A stretch of DNA of 64,000 nucleotides from Kaistia granuli DSM 23481 (lineage in GTDB: Bacteria > Pseudomonadota > Alphaproteobacteria > Rhizobiales > Kaistiaceae): positions 186,001-250,000 of the forward strand of contig NZ_AQYH01000008.1 of the NCBI RefSeq assembly GCF_000380505.1, read 5' to 3'. Made by a program: the position numbers and the translations under genes. The notes under the pieces were generated by a model. The model saw only the letters and a list, made by a program, of their open reading frames with translations, was not told where the DNA came from and ran no database searches. Every line of letters starts with the position of its first letter. Position 1 is the first letter of the stretch. Below are positions 28,865-37,990 of this stretch, in pieces.

Positions 28865-30307
28865 ATGACCACCCATCTCGCGCTTCTCTTTTCGGTCCTG
28901 CATGTCGTCTTCGCGAGCGCGGTGACCATCCACGCGCTGCTGACCCGGCTGAACCCGCAATCGACCATCGCCTGGATCGGCCTGGCTTGGCTCTCGCCCT
29001 ATGTCGGCGCGGCGCTCTATTTCCTGTTCGGCATCAACCGCGTCCACCGCAAGGCGCTCAAGCTTTCGAGCCCGGAGGACGACGTCGATGCGCCGCCATC
29101 GCGCTTCGCTCTGGCGCCCGAGGATGTCGCCCATGGCGCCGACGAGCATCTGGAGCCGCTGGCGAAGTTCGGGCTCCGGATCACCGGCCGCACACTGCTG
29201 GCCGGCAACGCCATCGATGTCCTGGTGGATGGCGACGTCGCGTATCCCGTGATGATCGCCGCCATCGAAGCGGCGCAGACCAGCATCGCGCTCTCGGGCT
29301 ACATTTTCCATGACGATCTGGCCGGCGCGCCCATCATCGACGCGCTGATCGACGCGCATGAGCGCGGCGTCATCGTGCGCGTGCTGATCGACGGCATCGG
29401 CGGTGGCTATCTGAAATGCGCGGCGCATGACCGGCTCGTCGCGAAGGGCGTCAATTCGGCGCGCTTCATCCACGAGATCAGCGCGCCATGGAAGATGTCG
29501 TTCCTCAACCTGCGCAACCACAAGAAGCTGATGATCGTCGATGGCCGGCTCGGCTACACCGGCGGCATGAACATCAGCGCCGGCAATCTGTTCCGGCAGG
29601 TCAGCATCCCCGAGCGCAAGGCGGTGCAGGACGTCCATTTCGAGGTACGCGGGCCGGTGGTCGCGCATCTGATGGAGACCTTCGCCGAGGACTGGGCGTT
29701 CACGGTCGACGAAATCCTCGAGGGACCGCATTGGTTCCCCGAACTCGGCGCCGGCGGCTCGATCCCGGCCCGCGGCATCGCCAGCGGCCCGGACGAGGAC
29801 AATGAGAAGCTGATGTGGACGATGGCGGCGGCGATCGCTCGCGCCGAGCGTCGCATCCGCATTGTCACGCCTTATTTCCTGCCGGACGAGCGCATCAATT
29901 CGCAGCTGGCGCTGGCAGCGCTGCGCGGCGTCTCGGTCGAACTGCTGATCCCGGAGCGTTCCGACCAGTTCTACATGGACTGGGCGATGAATGCCTCGCT
30001 CTCACCGCTGATCCGGTCCGGCGTCGTCATCAGCCGCGCCTTGCCGCCCTTCGACCATTCCAAGCTGATGACGGTCGACGACGCCTGGGTGCTGTTCGGC
30101 AGCGCCAACTGGGATGCGCGCAGCCTGCGCCTCAATTTCGAGTTCAACGTCGAGGCCTATGACGTCCACTTCGCCGAGACCATCGACGCGCTCATCGATG
30201 CCAAGCTGAAGGGCGCGCGGCGGATCCGGGTCGCCGACCTGCGCGGGCGCCCGCTGCTGGTCCGCCTGCGCGACGCGGCGACGCGACTGCTGACACCCTA
30301 TCTCTGA
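28865..30307 (+). CDS. cls: Cardiolipin synthase
   Basis: The 480-residue membrane enzyme joins two phosphatidylglycerols to make cardiolipin. Two N-terminal transmembrane helices (about residues 5-25 and 38-60, IAWIGLAWLSPYVGAALYF) are followed by two phospholipase-D motifs: NHKKLMIVDGRLGYTGGMN and FDHSKLMTVDDAWVLFGSANWD (HxKxxxxD). Length matches ClsA-type enzymes. It converges on corA with 8 bases between stops. Confidence 0.93.
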   Translation: MTTHLALLFSVLHVVFASAVTIHALLTRLNPQSTIAWIGLAWLSPYVGAALYFLFGINRVHRKALKLSSPEDDVDAPPSRFALAPEDVAHGADEHLEPLAKFGLRITGRTLLAGNAIDVLVDGDVAYPVMIAAIEAAQTSIALSGYIFHDDLAGAPIIDALIDAHERGVIVRVLIDGIGGGYLKCAAHDRLVAKGVNSARFIHEISAPWKMSFLNLRNHKKLMIVDGRLGYTGGMNISAGNLFRQVSIPERKAVQDVHFEVRGPVVAHLMETFAEDWAFTVDEILEGPHWFPELGAGGSIPARGIASGPDEDNEKLMWTMAAAIARAERRIRIVTPYFLPDERINSQLALAALRGVSVELLIPERSDQFYMDWAMNASLSPLIRSGVVISRALPPFDHSKLMTVDDAWVLFGSANWDARSLRLNFEFNVEAYDVHFAETIDALIDAKLKGARRIRVADLRGRPLLVRLRDAATRLLTPYL

Positions 30308-30315
30308 GGCGCGGC

Positions 30316-31290
30316 TCAGAGCCAGCCGCGCCGCCGGAAATAGACGAAGGGCACGATCGCCGAGATCGCCATGATGCCGAGCGCCAGCGGATAGCCATAT
30401 CCCCAGCCGAGCTCCGGCATGTCCTTGAAGTTCATGCCGTAGATCGTGCCGATCAGGGTGGGCGGCATCAGGATGGTCGAGGCGACGGTCAGCACGCTCA
30501 CCACTTGGTTCTGCTGGTTGGCGACGAGACCCAACGTCGCATCCAGCAGGAAGGTGATCTTGTTCAGCACGAAATTGACGTGGTCCTCCAGCGACCGGAC
30601 GTCGCGCAGCGCCAGCTTGAGGCGGGCGCCATTGCCGTTCTTCAGCGCCTGGTCCGGCAGCATGGCGGCGGCGTATTGCGCGAGGCGCTCCAGCGAGGCC
30701 AGGCTCTCGCGCGCCTTCGAGGCGAGGTCGCCCTGGGCGCCGATCGCGCCGATCAGAACGGCGAGCCGCTTGGCGCGCAGCCGCTCGCTCGGCTTGCGGG
30801 TGAAGATCTCGCTGTTGATGCGATCGACGGACTGGGCGACATGCTCAAGCACGTCGGCGGTGCGGCCGATGAACGCCTCGATCAGGCCGTTGAAGATGCC
30901 GGCCGGCGTGCCGCAGCCGCTGTCGGGCTTCGGCGCCACGGCCAGAAACTGGCGGAAAGCCTTCATATCCTCGTAGCGCAGCGTGACGATCTTCGACTTC
31001 GAGACCGCGAAGGTGAACGGCGTCAGCACGGGATGGCCGAGGTCGAGGCCGGCCAGCACGCTCGCCGTCATGAAGACGACGCCGTTCTCGACATAGAAGC
31101 GGCTGGAGAATTCGATCTCCTGCGTCTCCTCCCGCGTCGGCACCAGCGCGCCGAGATAGGCCTCTGCCAGATGTTCTTCTTCCTGCGTCGGCACGTAGAG
31201 GTCGATCCACCCCGCGGTCTCGGCGGCATGGCTGTCGCCAGGCGGCAGCACGGTCGGTCCGGCCGGGGTAATCGCATAGGCAGTCAGCAT
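30316..31290 (-). CDS. corA: CorA family magnesium/cobalt channel
   Basis: The 324-residue protein has the cytoplasmic alpha/beta funnel domain, a long stalk helix, and two C-terminal transmembrane helices flanking the signature IYGMNF (the GMN selectivity filter). The last residues, after VPFVYFRRRGWL, are basic as usual. It imports Mg2+ and related ions. The start at 31290 follows GGGAGCCTGGA. A nine-codon mini-ORF (31337-31366, minus strand, with GGAGACC before it) lies in the leader. Confidence 0.94.
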   Translation of the reverse strand: MLTAYAITPAGPTVLPPGDSHAAETAGWIDLYVPTQEEEHLAEAYLGALVPTREETQEIEFSSRFYVENGVVFMTASVLAGLDLGHPVLTPFTFAVSKSKIVTLRYEDMKAFRQFLAVAPKPDSGCGTPAGIFNGLIEAFIGRTADVLEHVAQSVDRINSEIFTRKPSERLRAKRLAVLIGAIGAQGDLASKARESLASLERLAQYAAAMLPDQALKNGNGARLKLALRDVRSLEDHVNFVLNKITFLLDATLGLVANQQNQVVSVLTVASTILMPPTLIGTIYGMNFKDMPELGWGYGYPLALGIMAISAIVPFVYFRRRGWL

Positions 31291-31545
31291 TCCAGGCTCC
31301 CGCGCGTTAACCGAATCCTAAGACAGGTGATGCCGGTCACTTGCGCTGCAGCATTTCGTTTGTCATGACGGTCTCCAGTCGCACCTTCGAGGGATCGAAT
31401 GGCCGCGAGAGTCGTTAACATGGGCGACACCCTGTCGCCAGCAGGTCGGCTGCCGCCAAGTTCGGTCGTCACCGAGGTCGCTCGCCAGACTGCGCCCCGG
31501 CAGCGGTGACGGTGTTGGGCGTAACACGAAAGGAATTATTTCATT

Positions 31546-32061
31546 ATGTCCAAGTTTGTTTCCCTTAAGCTCGTTGCAGCCGCAGCGGCCCTCACCCTCG
31601 CCGGTCTCGGCGTCGCCAAGGCCGCCGATCTGAGCGCCCCGGTCTATGAAGACGGCCGCAACGGCATCCGCATTGGCATGCTGACCTGCGATATCAATTC
31701 CGGCCTCGGCTACGTCATCGCCTCGGCCAAGGAAGTCGCCTGCACGTTCAAGCCGAATGGCGGCCGCGCCGAGGATTACGTCGGCAACATCAAGAAGCTC
31801 GGCATCGACCTCGGCTACACCAGCCAGGGCCGCCTGATCTGGGCCGTGTTCGCCCCGACCGCCGGCTATCACCGCGGCTCGCTGGGCGGCCTGTATCTCG
31901 GCGCGGGTGCCGAGGCCACGGTCGGCGCCGGCATCGGCACCAACATCCTATTCGGCGGCACGCGCGGCTCGATCGCCCTGCAGCCGATCAGCGCGACCGG
32001 CCAGATCGGCCTGAACGTCGCCGCTGGCGGCGCCGCTCTGGTGCTCGACCCGGTCAACTAA
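31546..32061 (+). CDS. DUF992 secreted protein
   Basis: This 171-residue protein has a Sec signal peptide (LKLVAAAAALTLAGLGVAKA) and the DUF992 pattern: IRIGMLTCDINSGLGYVIASAKEVACTF (two conserved Cys), RAEDYVGNIKKLGIDLGYTSQG, LGAGAEATVGAGIGTNILFGGT. DUF992 proteins are restricted to Rhizobiales and relatives; function unknown, presumably periplasmic. AAAGGAATTATTTC precedes the ATG and a strong terminator follows. Confidence 0.93.
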   Translation: MSKFVSLKLVAAAAALTLAGLGVAKAADLSAPVYEDGRNGIRIGMLTCDINSGLGYVIASAKEVACTFKPNGGRAEDYVGNIKKLGIDLGYTSQGRLIWAVFAPTAGYHRGSLGGLYLGAGAEATVGAGIGTNILFGGTRGSIALQPISATGQIGLNVAAGGAALVLDPVN

Positions 32062-32116
32062 GTTCCGGCCGGTCCCGGCATCGGGATCGCCGTCCAATCG
32101 CATCCATCTGGATGAC

Positions 32117-32152
32117 AAGGCCCGCGCCTGACCGGCGCGGGCCTTTGCTTTT
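32117..32152 (+). terminator. Terminator of the DUF992 gene
   Basis: AAGGCCCGCGCC, 5-base loop, GGCGCGGGCCTT, then TGCTTTT: a perfect 12-bp stem. Confidence 0.85.
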
Positions 32153-32280
32153 CCATGGTTCCCGCCTTGCCACGTCCGCCGTTCCCTGAGACGATCGGCG
32201 GGCGGGCCGGAACTCTGGCTCCGGTTCACGCGTCCAAGACATGAGAATGATCAAAGAACATTTCATGAACGGAGGAAGCG

Positions 32281-34344
32281 ATGACGAGCAGGAACGGAGG
32301 TGGCGTCGGCAGAAGTGCCGGCCCCAAGGCAATCGCCCTGATCGGCCCCTTCGGCAGCGGCAAGACCACCCTGATGGAGGCGATCCTGGCGCGCACCGGC
32401 GCCATTCACAAGCAAGGCACCGTCGGCGACGGTAGCTCAGTCGGCGACAGCGCCGCGGAAGCCCGCGCCCATGCCATGAGCGTCGAGCTCAATGTCGCCG
32501 AAACCAGCTTCATGGACGAGCGCATCACCCTGCTCGACTGTCCCGGATCGGTCGAATTCAGCTACGAGTCCGAGGCGGTGCTGGACGCCGTCGACTGCGC
32601 CATCGTCGTCGCCGAGCCGGACGAGAAGAAGGTCGCCGCCCTGCAGCTGATCCTGAAGCGGCTCGAGGCGCGCGGCATTCCCCGCATCCTGTTCCTCAAT
32701 AAGATCGACAAGAGCGACAAGGGCGTCCGCGAGACGCTGACGCTGCTGCAGCCGGCGAGCGCCGTGCCGCTGCTGCTCCGCCATATTCCGATCCGCCAGC
32801 ATGACGTTGTCACCGGTTTCGTCGACCTCGCCCTCGAGCGCGCCTTCGTCTACCGCGAATACGCGCCGAGCGAGTTGATCGACATGACGGACGAGGTGCG
32901 CGCCGCCGAGGCGCGCGAGCGCTACGCGCTCTTGGAAAAACTCGCCGATTACGACGACTCGCTGATGGAAGAGCTGCTGGAGGACGTCGAACCCTCGCGC
33001 GAGCACGTGCTCGCCGATCTCGTCACCGACATGCGGGCCGGCCTGGTCTGCCCGGTGCTGATCGGCTCCGCCCTGCACGGACACGGCATCGGACGCCTGC
33101 TGAAGGCGATCCGGCACGAGGCGCCCGACATCGCGGCGACCGCCGAGCGCCTCGGCCTCGAGGACGGCAGCGAGGCCATCGTCCAAGTCATCAAGACGCT
33201 GCACACCGGCCACGCCGGCAAGCTCTCTGTCGCGCGGGTGATGCGCGGAACCATCGCGGACGGCACAGAATTGATCGGGCCGGAAGGCTCGGTCGGCCGG
33301 ATCTCCGGGCTGATGCGCCTCCTCGGCCAGCAGGCCTCGAAGCGGGAGCCGGCCTCGGCCGGCGAAGTCGTCGGCCTCGGCAAGCTCGACGGCGCGGCGA
33401 CCGGCATGACGCTGGCGACCGGCAAGCAGCCGCCGGTCCAGCTGGCGCCGCTCGAACGGCCCGAGCCGGTGATTGCGCTCGCCATCGCGCCCGGCGAGCG
33501 CAAGGACGAGACCAAGCTCTCCACGGCGCTCGGCCGGCTGGCCGAGGAAAATCCCTCGCTGGTGATCAGCCAGGACGAGGAGACCGGCGAGATCCGCATC
33601 GGCGGCCAGGGCGAGATGCATCTGCGCGTCGCGATCGAGCGGCTCGCCGCGCGCTACGGGCTCAAGGTGGAGACGCGCCCGCCGTCCATCCCCTATCGCG
33701 AGACGGTGCGCGGCGAGGCCACGGTGCGCGGCCGGCACAAGAAGCAGTCCGGCGGCCATGGCCAGTTCGGCGATTGCGTGCTGGAGATCCGGCCGCAGCG
33801 GCGCGGCAACGGCTTCCTGTTCGAGGACGCCATCACCGGCGGCGTCGTGCCGCGCAACTACATTCCGGCGATCGAGGCCGGGGTGCAGGACGTGCTGAAG
33901 CGCGGGCCGCTGGGTTTCCCCGTCGTCGACGTCGCGGTCAAGTTGACCGACGGCTCGTATCACGCGGTCGATTCCTCCGACCAGGCGTTCCGCACGGCCG
34001 CCCAGATCGGCATGCGCGAAGCCCTGGAGGCCTGCACGCCGGTGCTGCTGGAGCCGGTGCTGCGTGTTTCCGTCTCGGTGCCGTCCGAGGCGAGCTCCCG
34101 CGTCAACATGATGGTGACGCAGCGTCGCGGCCAGCTGCTCGGCTTCGACGCCAAGAAGGATTGGCCGGGTTGGGACGTCGTCGAGGCGGAAATTCCTGAA
34201 TCGGAAATGCGCGGGCTGATCGTCGAGCTGCGTTCGGCGACGGCCGGCGTCGGCACCTATACGAGCCGCTTCGACCATCTCGCCGAGCTGACGGGCCGGC
34301 TGGCCGAGCAGGTCTCGGTCAAGAAGGGAACGCGCGCCGCCTGA
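32281..34344 (+). CDS. Elongation factor G paralogue (EF-G-like GTPase)
   Basis: The 687-residue protein has all EF-G domains. The P-loop is GPFGSGKT (residues 22-29), G4 is NKID (140-143), and domain IV carries SGGHGQFGDCVLEI; the C-terminus has ASSRVNMMVTQRRGQLLGFDAKKDW. It differs from housekeeping EF-G: G3 reads DCPGS (86-90) instead of DTPGH, so the catalytic histidine is Ser90, and the N-terminal effector region is short. It is therefore a diverged paralogue, possibly a recycling, regulatory or stress factor, not the main translocase. A GGAGG site precedes ATG 32281. It stands alone, not in a ribosomal protein operon. Confidence 0.88.
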   Translation: MTSRNGGGVGRSAGPKAIALIGPFGSGKTTLMEAILARTGAIHKQGTVGDGSSVGDSAAEARAHAMSVELNVAETSFMDERITLLDCPGSVEFSYESEAVLDAVDCAIVVAEPDEKKVAALQLILKRLEARGIPRILFLNKIDKSDKGVRETLTLLQPASAVPLLLRHIPIRQHDVVTGFVDLALERAFVYREYAPSELIDMTDEVRAAEARERYALLEKLADYDDSLMEELLEDVEPSREHVLADLVTDMRAGLVCPVLIGSALHGHGIGRLLKAIRHEAPDIAATAERLGLEDGSEAIVQVIKTLHTGHAGKLSVARVMRGTIADGTELIGPEGSVGRISGLMRLLGQQASKREPASAGEVVGLGKLDGAATGMTLATGKQPPVQLAPLERPEPVIALAIAPGERKDETKLSTALGRLAEENPSLVISQDEETGEIRIGGQGEMHLRVAIERLAARYGLKVETRPPSIPYRETVRGEATVRGRHKKQSGGHGQFGDCVLEIRPQRRGNGFLFEDAITGGVVPRNYIPAIEAGVQDVLKRGPLGFPVVDVAVKLTDGSYHAVDSSDQAFRTAAQIGMREALEACTPVLLEPVLRVSVSVPSEASSRVNMMVTQRRGQLLGFDAKKDWPGWDVVEAEIPESEMRGLIVELRSATAGVGTYTSRFDHLAELTGRLAEQVSVKKGTRAA

Positions 34345-34348
34345 GCGC

Positions 34349-34386
34349 GCCCGATCGCGGAGCCGGCAGCGGCTCCGCGATCGGGC
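34349..34386 (+). terminator. Perfect 17-bp hairpin after the EF-G paralogue
   Basis: GCCCGATCGCGGAGCCG-GCAG-CGGCTCCGCGATCGGGC starts 5 bases after the stop codon. It has no U-tract; it may protect the mRNA end or act as a factor-dependent terminator. Confidence 0.5.
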
Positions 34387-34491
34387 CGGATACGCGCCAA
34401 AGCTGCATTCGATCGATGTGATCGCGCTTATTTGCTCTTCCTAAATTAATTGCTGTGATAGGGAGGCGACGAAGCGACAATCAGGCCGCCC

Positions 34492-36387
34492 GTGGTGCAT
34501 CGACTTCCCCTTCCGCTGGTCTCGTTCGTATCCGGCTGCCTGCTGCAAGCAGCGGGCGCGGCGTTTGGCCTGTGGCTGATGCGGATCGCCGGCAACGAAC
34601 CCGCCTTCTGGCCCTCCAACGGTCTGCTCGTCGCGCTGATCCTGACGGTCGGAATTCGGCAGATCAGCTGGGCGATCTCCGGCGCGATCGTGGGCAGCGC
34701 CTTCCTCAATGCCTTGCTCGGCACCGGCATGATGGGCTTCGCCTTGTCGGGCGCGGATCTGGTTGAGGTGGTGTTCGTCGCATTGGCCGCACAGCGGCTG
34801 CGGCTCGTCGGCTCCGGCCTCGAGAGCATCGTCAACGTCGTCGTGCTGGTGGCGATCATCTCGACCGGCGCCGCGGCGAGCGCGCTTGGCGGCGCCGTCA
34901 CGCTCGCCTGGTTTCGCGACATTCCGCTCGCCGACACGCTCACCATCCTCTGGCGCCTCAATGCGACCAGCGCCCTGATGATCCTCGCGCCGTTCTTCGC
35001 CATCGCCAAGCCGGGCCGTGTCGAGCCACTGCGCGATATTTTCCATCGGAACGACCGGCTTCGCATCGCCGAACTGGCGATGATCGTCGGCGTGATCGGG
35101 GTGTCGATCCTCGTGATGCGGCAGACCGGCGTGTCGATGATCAGCTTCTTCACCGCGCCGCTGCTCTGGTGCGCGATCCGCTTCGGCAGCCCCGCCACCG
35201 CCGCCATCGGCTCGGCGACGTCCCTCACCGTCATCCTGATGATCGTCGCCGGAGTCTGGCCCTTTCCGAGCGGCGTTCCGCTCGCCTCGCAGCTGCAACG
35301 CGTCGAGCTCGCGCTCTGCTTCAACACCATTCCGCCGCTGTTCGTCGCCGCTGCCCTGGCCGGCCTGCAGAAGGCGGCGCGCGACCTGAAGCTCAGCCAG
35401 GAGCGGCTGCGCTACGCGCTGGCGGGCTCCGGCGAAGGTGTCTGGGACTGGAACATCGCCACCAACGAGACCTATTTCAGCGACGGCTGGTACACGATCC
35501 TCGGCTATCAACGCGACGAACTTCAGGCCGATGCCTCGACCTGGGACCGACTACGCCATCCCGATGACGAGCCGGAAACGCGGCGCCGGATCCAGGACCA
35601 TCTCGACGGCCGGTCGCCGCGCTACAGCGTCGAGCAGCGCTTCCGCCACAAGGACGGCCACTGGGTCTGGGTGCTCGACCGCGGCAGCGTCGTCGAGCAC
35701 GACGCGGAGGGGCGGCCGCTGCGCGCCGTCGGCACGCTGCTCGACATCTCGCGCCGTCGCGCCCGCCAGGACGAGTTGAGCCGTCTCGCCCATCACGACC
35801 CGCTCACCGGCCTTGCCAACCGTACTGCCCTGACGGAAATCTTTGAACGCTGGAACGTGGAAAAGCGGTCCTTCTGCTTCGTGCTGATCGATCTCGACGA
35901 CTTCAAGCCGATCAACGATCTGTACGGCCACCAGTTCGGCGATCACGCGCTGCTGGCGATCGCCGACCGCCTGCGCGCCTGCCTCGGCCAGCGCGACATC
36001 GCCTCGCGCATCGGCGGCGACGAATTCGCGCTGCTGATCGAGGGCGCCGAGGCCGAGCCGATGGCGCAGCGCCTGATCGATCGCATCTCGGAGCCGATCG
36101 GCTTTGCCGCCGCCCTTGTTTCTACCGGCGCCAGCATCGGCGTCGCCGTGGTGGCGGACGGATCGCCCGATTTCGAGGGCGCCTACCGGCAGGCCGATAT
36201 CGCGCTCTATGACGCCAAGGCCTCCGGCGGCGCCACCTACCGCATCGCCGATGGACAACACCGGTCGGACGACCATGCGCCGACGCCGCCGCTAGCGGCC
36301 TCAGCCCTTTTGATCGCCGCCGGTGGTGAACCAGCCGACCAGCCCGGCAAGAATTGCGAAGACGCCGCAGAGCATCGTCACGGCTGA
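34492..36387 (+). CDS. MASE1-PAS-GGDEF diguanylate cyclase
   Basis: The 631-residue protein makes the second messenger cyclic di-GMP. Residues about 1-290 form an eight-helix MASE1 membrane sensor (AAGAAFGLWLMRIAGNEPAFWPSNGLLVALI), about 300-430 a PAS domain with a PAC-like end (LRYALAGSGEGVWDWNIATNE, YSVEQRFRHKDGHWVWVLDRG), and about 440-600 a GGDEF domain with intact RIGGDEFALLIEG. There is no RxxD inhibitory site five residues upstream (GQRD instead), so product inhibition may be absent. The start is GTG 34492, with a weak ribosome site. The last 29 codons overlap the end of the convergent MFS gene. Confidence 0.93.
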   Translation: MVHRLPLPLVSFVSGCLLQAAGAAFGLWLMRIAGNEPAFWPSNGLLVALILTVGIRQISWAISGAIVGSAFLNALLGTGMMGFALSGADLVEVVFVALAAQRLRLVGSGLESIVNVVVLVAIISTGAAASALGGAVTLAWFRDIPLADTLTILWRLNATSALMILAPFFAIAKPGRVEPLRDIFHRNDRLRIAELAMIVGVIGVSILVMRQTGVSMISFFTAPLLWCAIRFGSPATAAIGSATSLTVILMIVAGVWPFPSGVPLASQLQRVELALCFNTIPPLFVAAALAGLQKAARDLKLSQERLRYALAGSGEGVWDWNIATNETYFSDGWYTILGYQRDELQADASTWDRLRHPDDEPETRRRIQDHLDGRSPRYSVEQRFRHKDGHWVWVLDRGSVVEHDAEGRPLRAVGTLLDISRRRARQDELSRLAHHDPLTGLANRTALTEIFERWNVEKRSFCFVLIDLDDFKPINDLYGHQFGDHALLAIADRLRACLGQRDIASRIGGDEFALLIEGAEAEPMAQRLIDRISEPIGFAAALVSTGASIGVAVVADGSPDFEGAYRQADIALYDAKASGGATYRIADGQHRSDDHAPTPPLAASALLIAAGGEPADQPGKNCEDAAEHRHG

Positions 36388-37788
36388 GAAGCCGGCGATC
36401 GTCGCCCGCGACCAGAGATCCTGCATGGCGACCGGATCGGCGCCGGCGACCGGCCCCAGATTGCCGCCGAAGCCGGCCGAGCGCACCATTGCCGCCATCT
36501 CCGGTCCGGCCCCCGCCAGCACGCCGTCAAATCCGAAACCGACAGCCATGCCGAGGCTCGCCACGGCGATCAGGGCGGCGACGCGCGCCACCGCATTGTT
36601 GATGCCCGACGCGGCGCCGCCGCGCACATCCGGCGCGGCGTTCATCACCGCCGTCGACAACGGCGCCACTGTGATGCCCATGCCGAGCCCCATCAGCAGC
36701 ATGGTCGGTACCACCGCGCTCCAGAAATCGCCCCGCGCCACCGCGGGTGAGAGCAGCAGGAAGCTGATGCCAGTGAGGATCGGCCCGATGGTCAGGCAGG
36801 GACGCACGCCGATCTTGTCGGCCAGCCCGCCGCCGAACCGCGACAGGACGGCCATGACGATGACAAACGGCAGGAACACCGAACCGGCCTGTGCCGCCTT
36901 GTAGTGATGCGCCTGGATCAGCGCCGTCGGCAGGAAGAACAGCGCCCCGGCGAGCGCGAAATAGAGGAGCAACGTCAGGACGTTGACGCCGGCGAAGGTG
37001 CGGTTGGCGAAGAGATCGAGCGGCATCATTGGCGACGGCGTCCAGGCTTCGAAGATTACGAAGCCGACCAGCACCAGCGCGCCGGCGACCGTCAGCCCGG
37101 CAGCGAGTTCGGGCCGGTCCGCCGTGCCGATCAAGGTGAGGCCATAGGTCAGGAGGCCAAGGCCGAGCACGGCGAGAACGCCGCCGGTCCAGTCCATCGT
37201 CACCCCGGACTTGGCGTCGTCCGCCGGCACCTTGGCCCGGCAGAGCAGCCAGGCGACGATGGCGATCGGGACGTTCATCAGGAACAGTGCGCGCCAGGAG
37301 CCCAGGTCGACCAGCGCGCCGCCGAGGATCGGGCCGATTGCCGGGGCGATCGACGACGCCGCCGCCCAGGTGCCGATCGCCCGGCCCCGGATCCCGGCCG
37401 GGTAATGCGCCGAGATCAACGCCAGCGAGCCCGGCACCATCAGCGCGCCGCCGACGCCCTGGATGGCGCGGGCGACGATCAGGCTGCCCGGCGACCAAGC
37501 AAGCCCGCAGGCGGCCGAGGCAAGGCCGAACAGGGCGATGCCGAGCATGAAGACCCGGCGCAGGCCATAGGCGTCGCCGGCGGCGCCGCCGAGCAGCGTA
37601 AAGGCGGCGAGCGTCAGCGTGTAGGCGTTCGAAGTCCACTGCACCTCGGCGAAACTGGCGCCGAGGCTGGCGCGGATCGCCGGCAGGCCGACCGTGATGA
37701 TCGAGCCGTCCATGAAGGCCATGCCGGAGGCGAGAATGGTGGCGGCGAGGACATAGCGGCCCCGATCCGCGACGAAGCTTTCCGACAT
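36301..37788 (-). CDS. MFS exporter, DHA2 family (14 transmembrane helices)
   Basis: The 495-residue membrane protein begins at the ATG 37788 (MSESFVADRGRYVLAATILASG), giving helix 1 with FMDGSIITVGLPAI, the DHA2 pattern. The motif GDAYGLRRVFMLG (MFS motif A) and AAASSIAPAIGPILGG (motif C) are present. DHA2 proteins export drugs, dyes or metabolites with proton antiport. An open frame extends 115 codons upstream but has no family similarity. Stops of this gene and of the diguanylate cyclase lie inside each other's reading frames (87 bases of tail overlap). Confidence 0.93.
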   Translation of the reverse strand: MSESFVADRGRYVLAATILASGMAFMDGSIITVGLPAIRASLGASFAEVQWTSNAYTLTLAAFTLLGGAAGDAYGLRRVFMLGIALFGLASAACGLAWSPGSLIVARAIQGVGGALMVPGSLALISAHYPAGIRGRAIGTWAAASSIAPAIGPILGGALVDLGSWRALFLMNVPIAIVAWLLCRAKVPADDAKSGVTMDWTGGVLAVLGLGLLTYGLTLIGTADRPELAAGLTVAGALVLVGFVIFEAWTPSPMMPLDLFANRTFAGVNVLTLLLYFALAGALFFLPTALIQAHHYKAAQAGSVFLPFVIVMAVLSRFGGGLADKIGVRPCLTIGPILTGISFLLLSPAVARGDFWSAVVPTMLLMGLGMGITVAPLSTAVMNAAPDVRGGAASGINNAVARVAALIAVASLGMAVGFGFDGVLAGAGPEMAAMVRSAGFGGNLGPVAGADPVAMQDLWSRATIAGFSAVTMLCGVFAILAGLVGWFTTGGDQKG

Positions 37789-37990
37789 GGTCCTGCCCGC
37801 TTCGTCCACGATCGCCTCCCCGGCAAACGCCCCGGCCACTCTAGCCGACAATTCCCCCGGCCGCGCTACGCGGAATGCGAGTGCCGTCGAATTGATCCGC
37901 CGTGCGCGCTGCGACGACGCCGGGACGCTTGCGCCGCGCCGCCGCCGCCCTAGCCTCACCAAGGGGCCGGCTGTCGAACGGAGATGCGTC

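Noticed and set aside
32437-34278. 613-codon open frame antisense to the EF-G paralogue
   Set aside because: Composition of a shadow frame; the sense strand has complete EF-G motifs.
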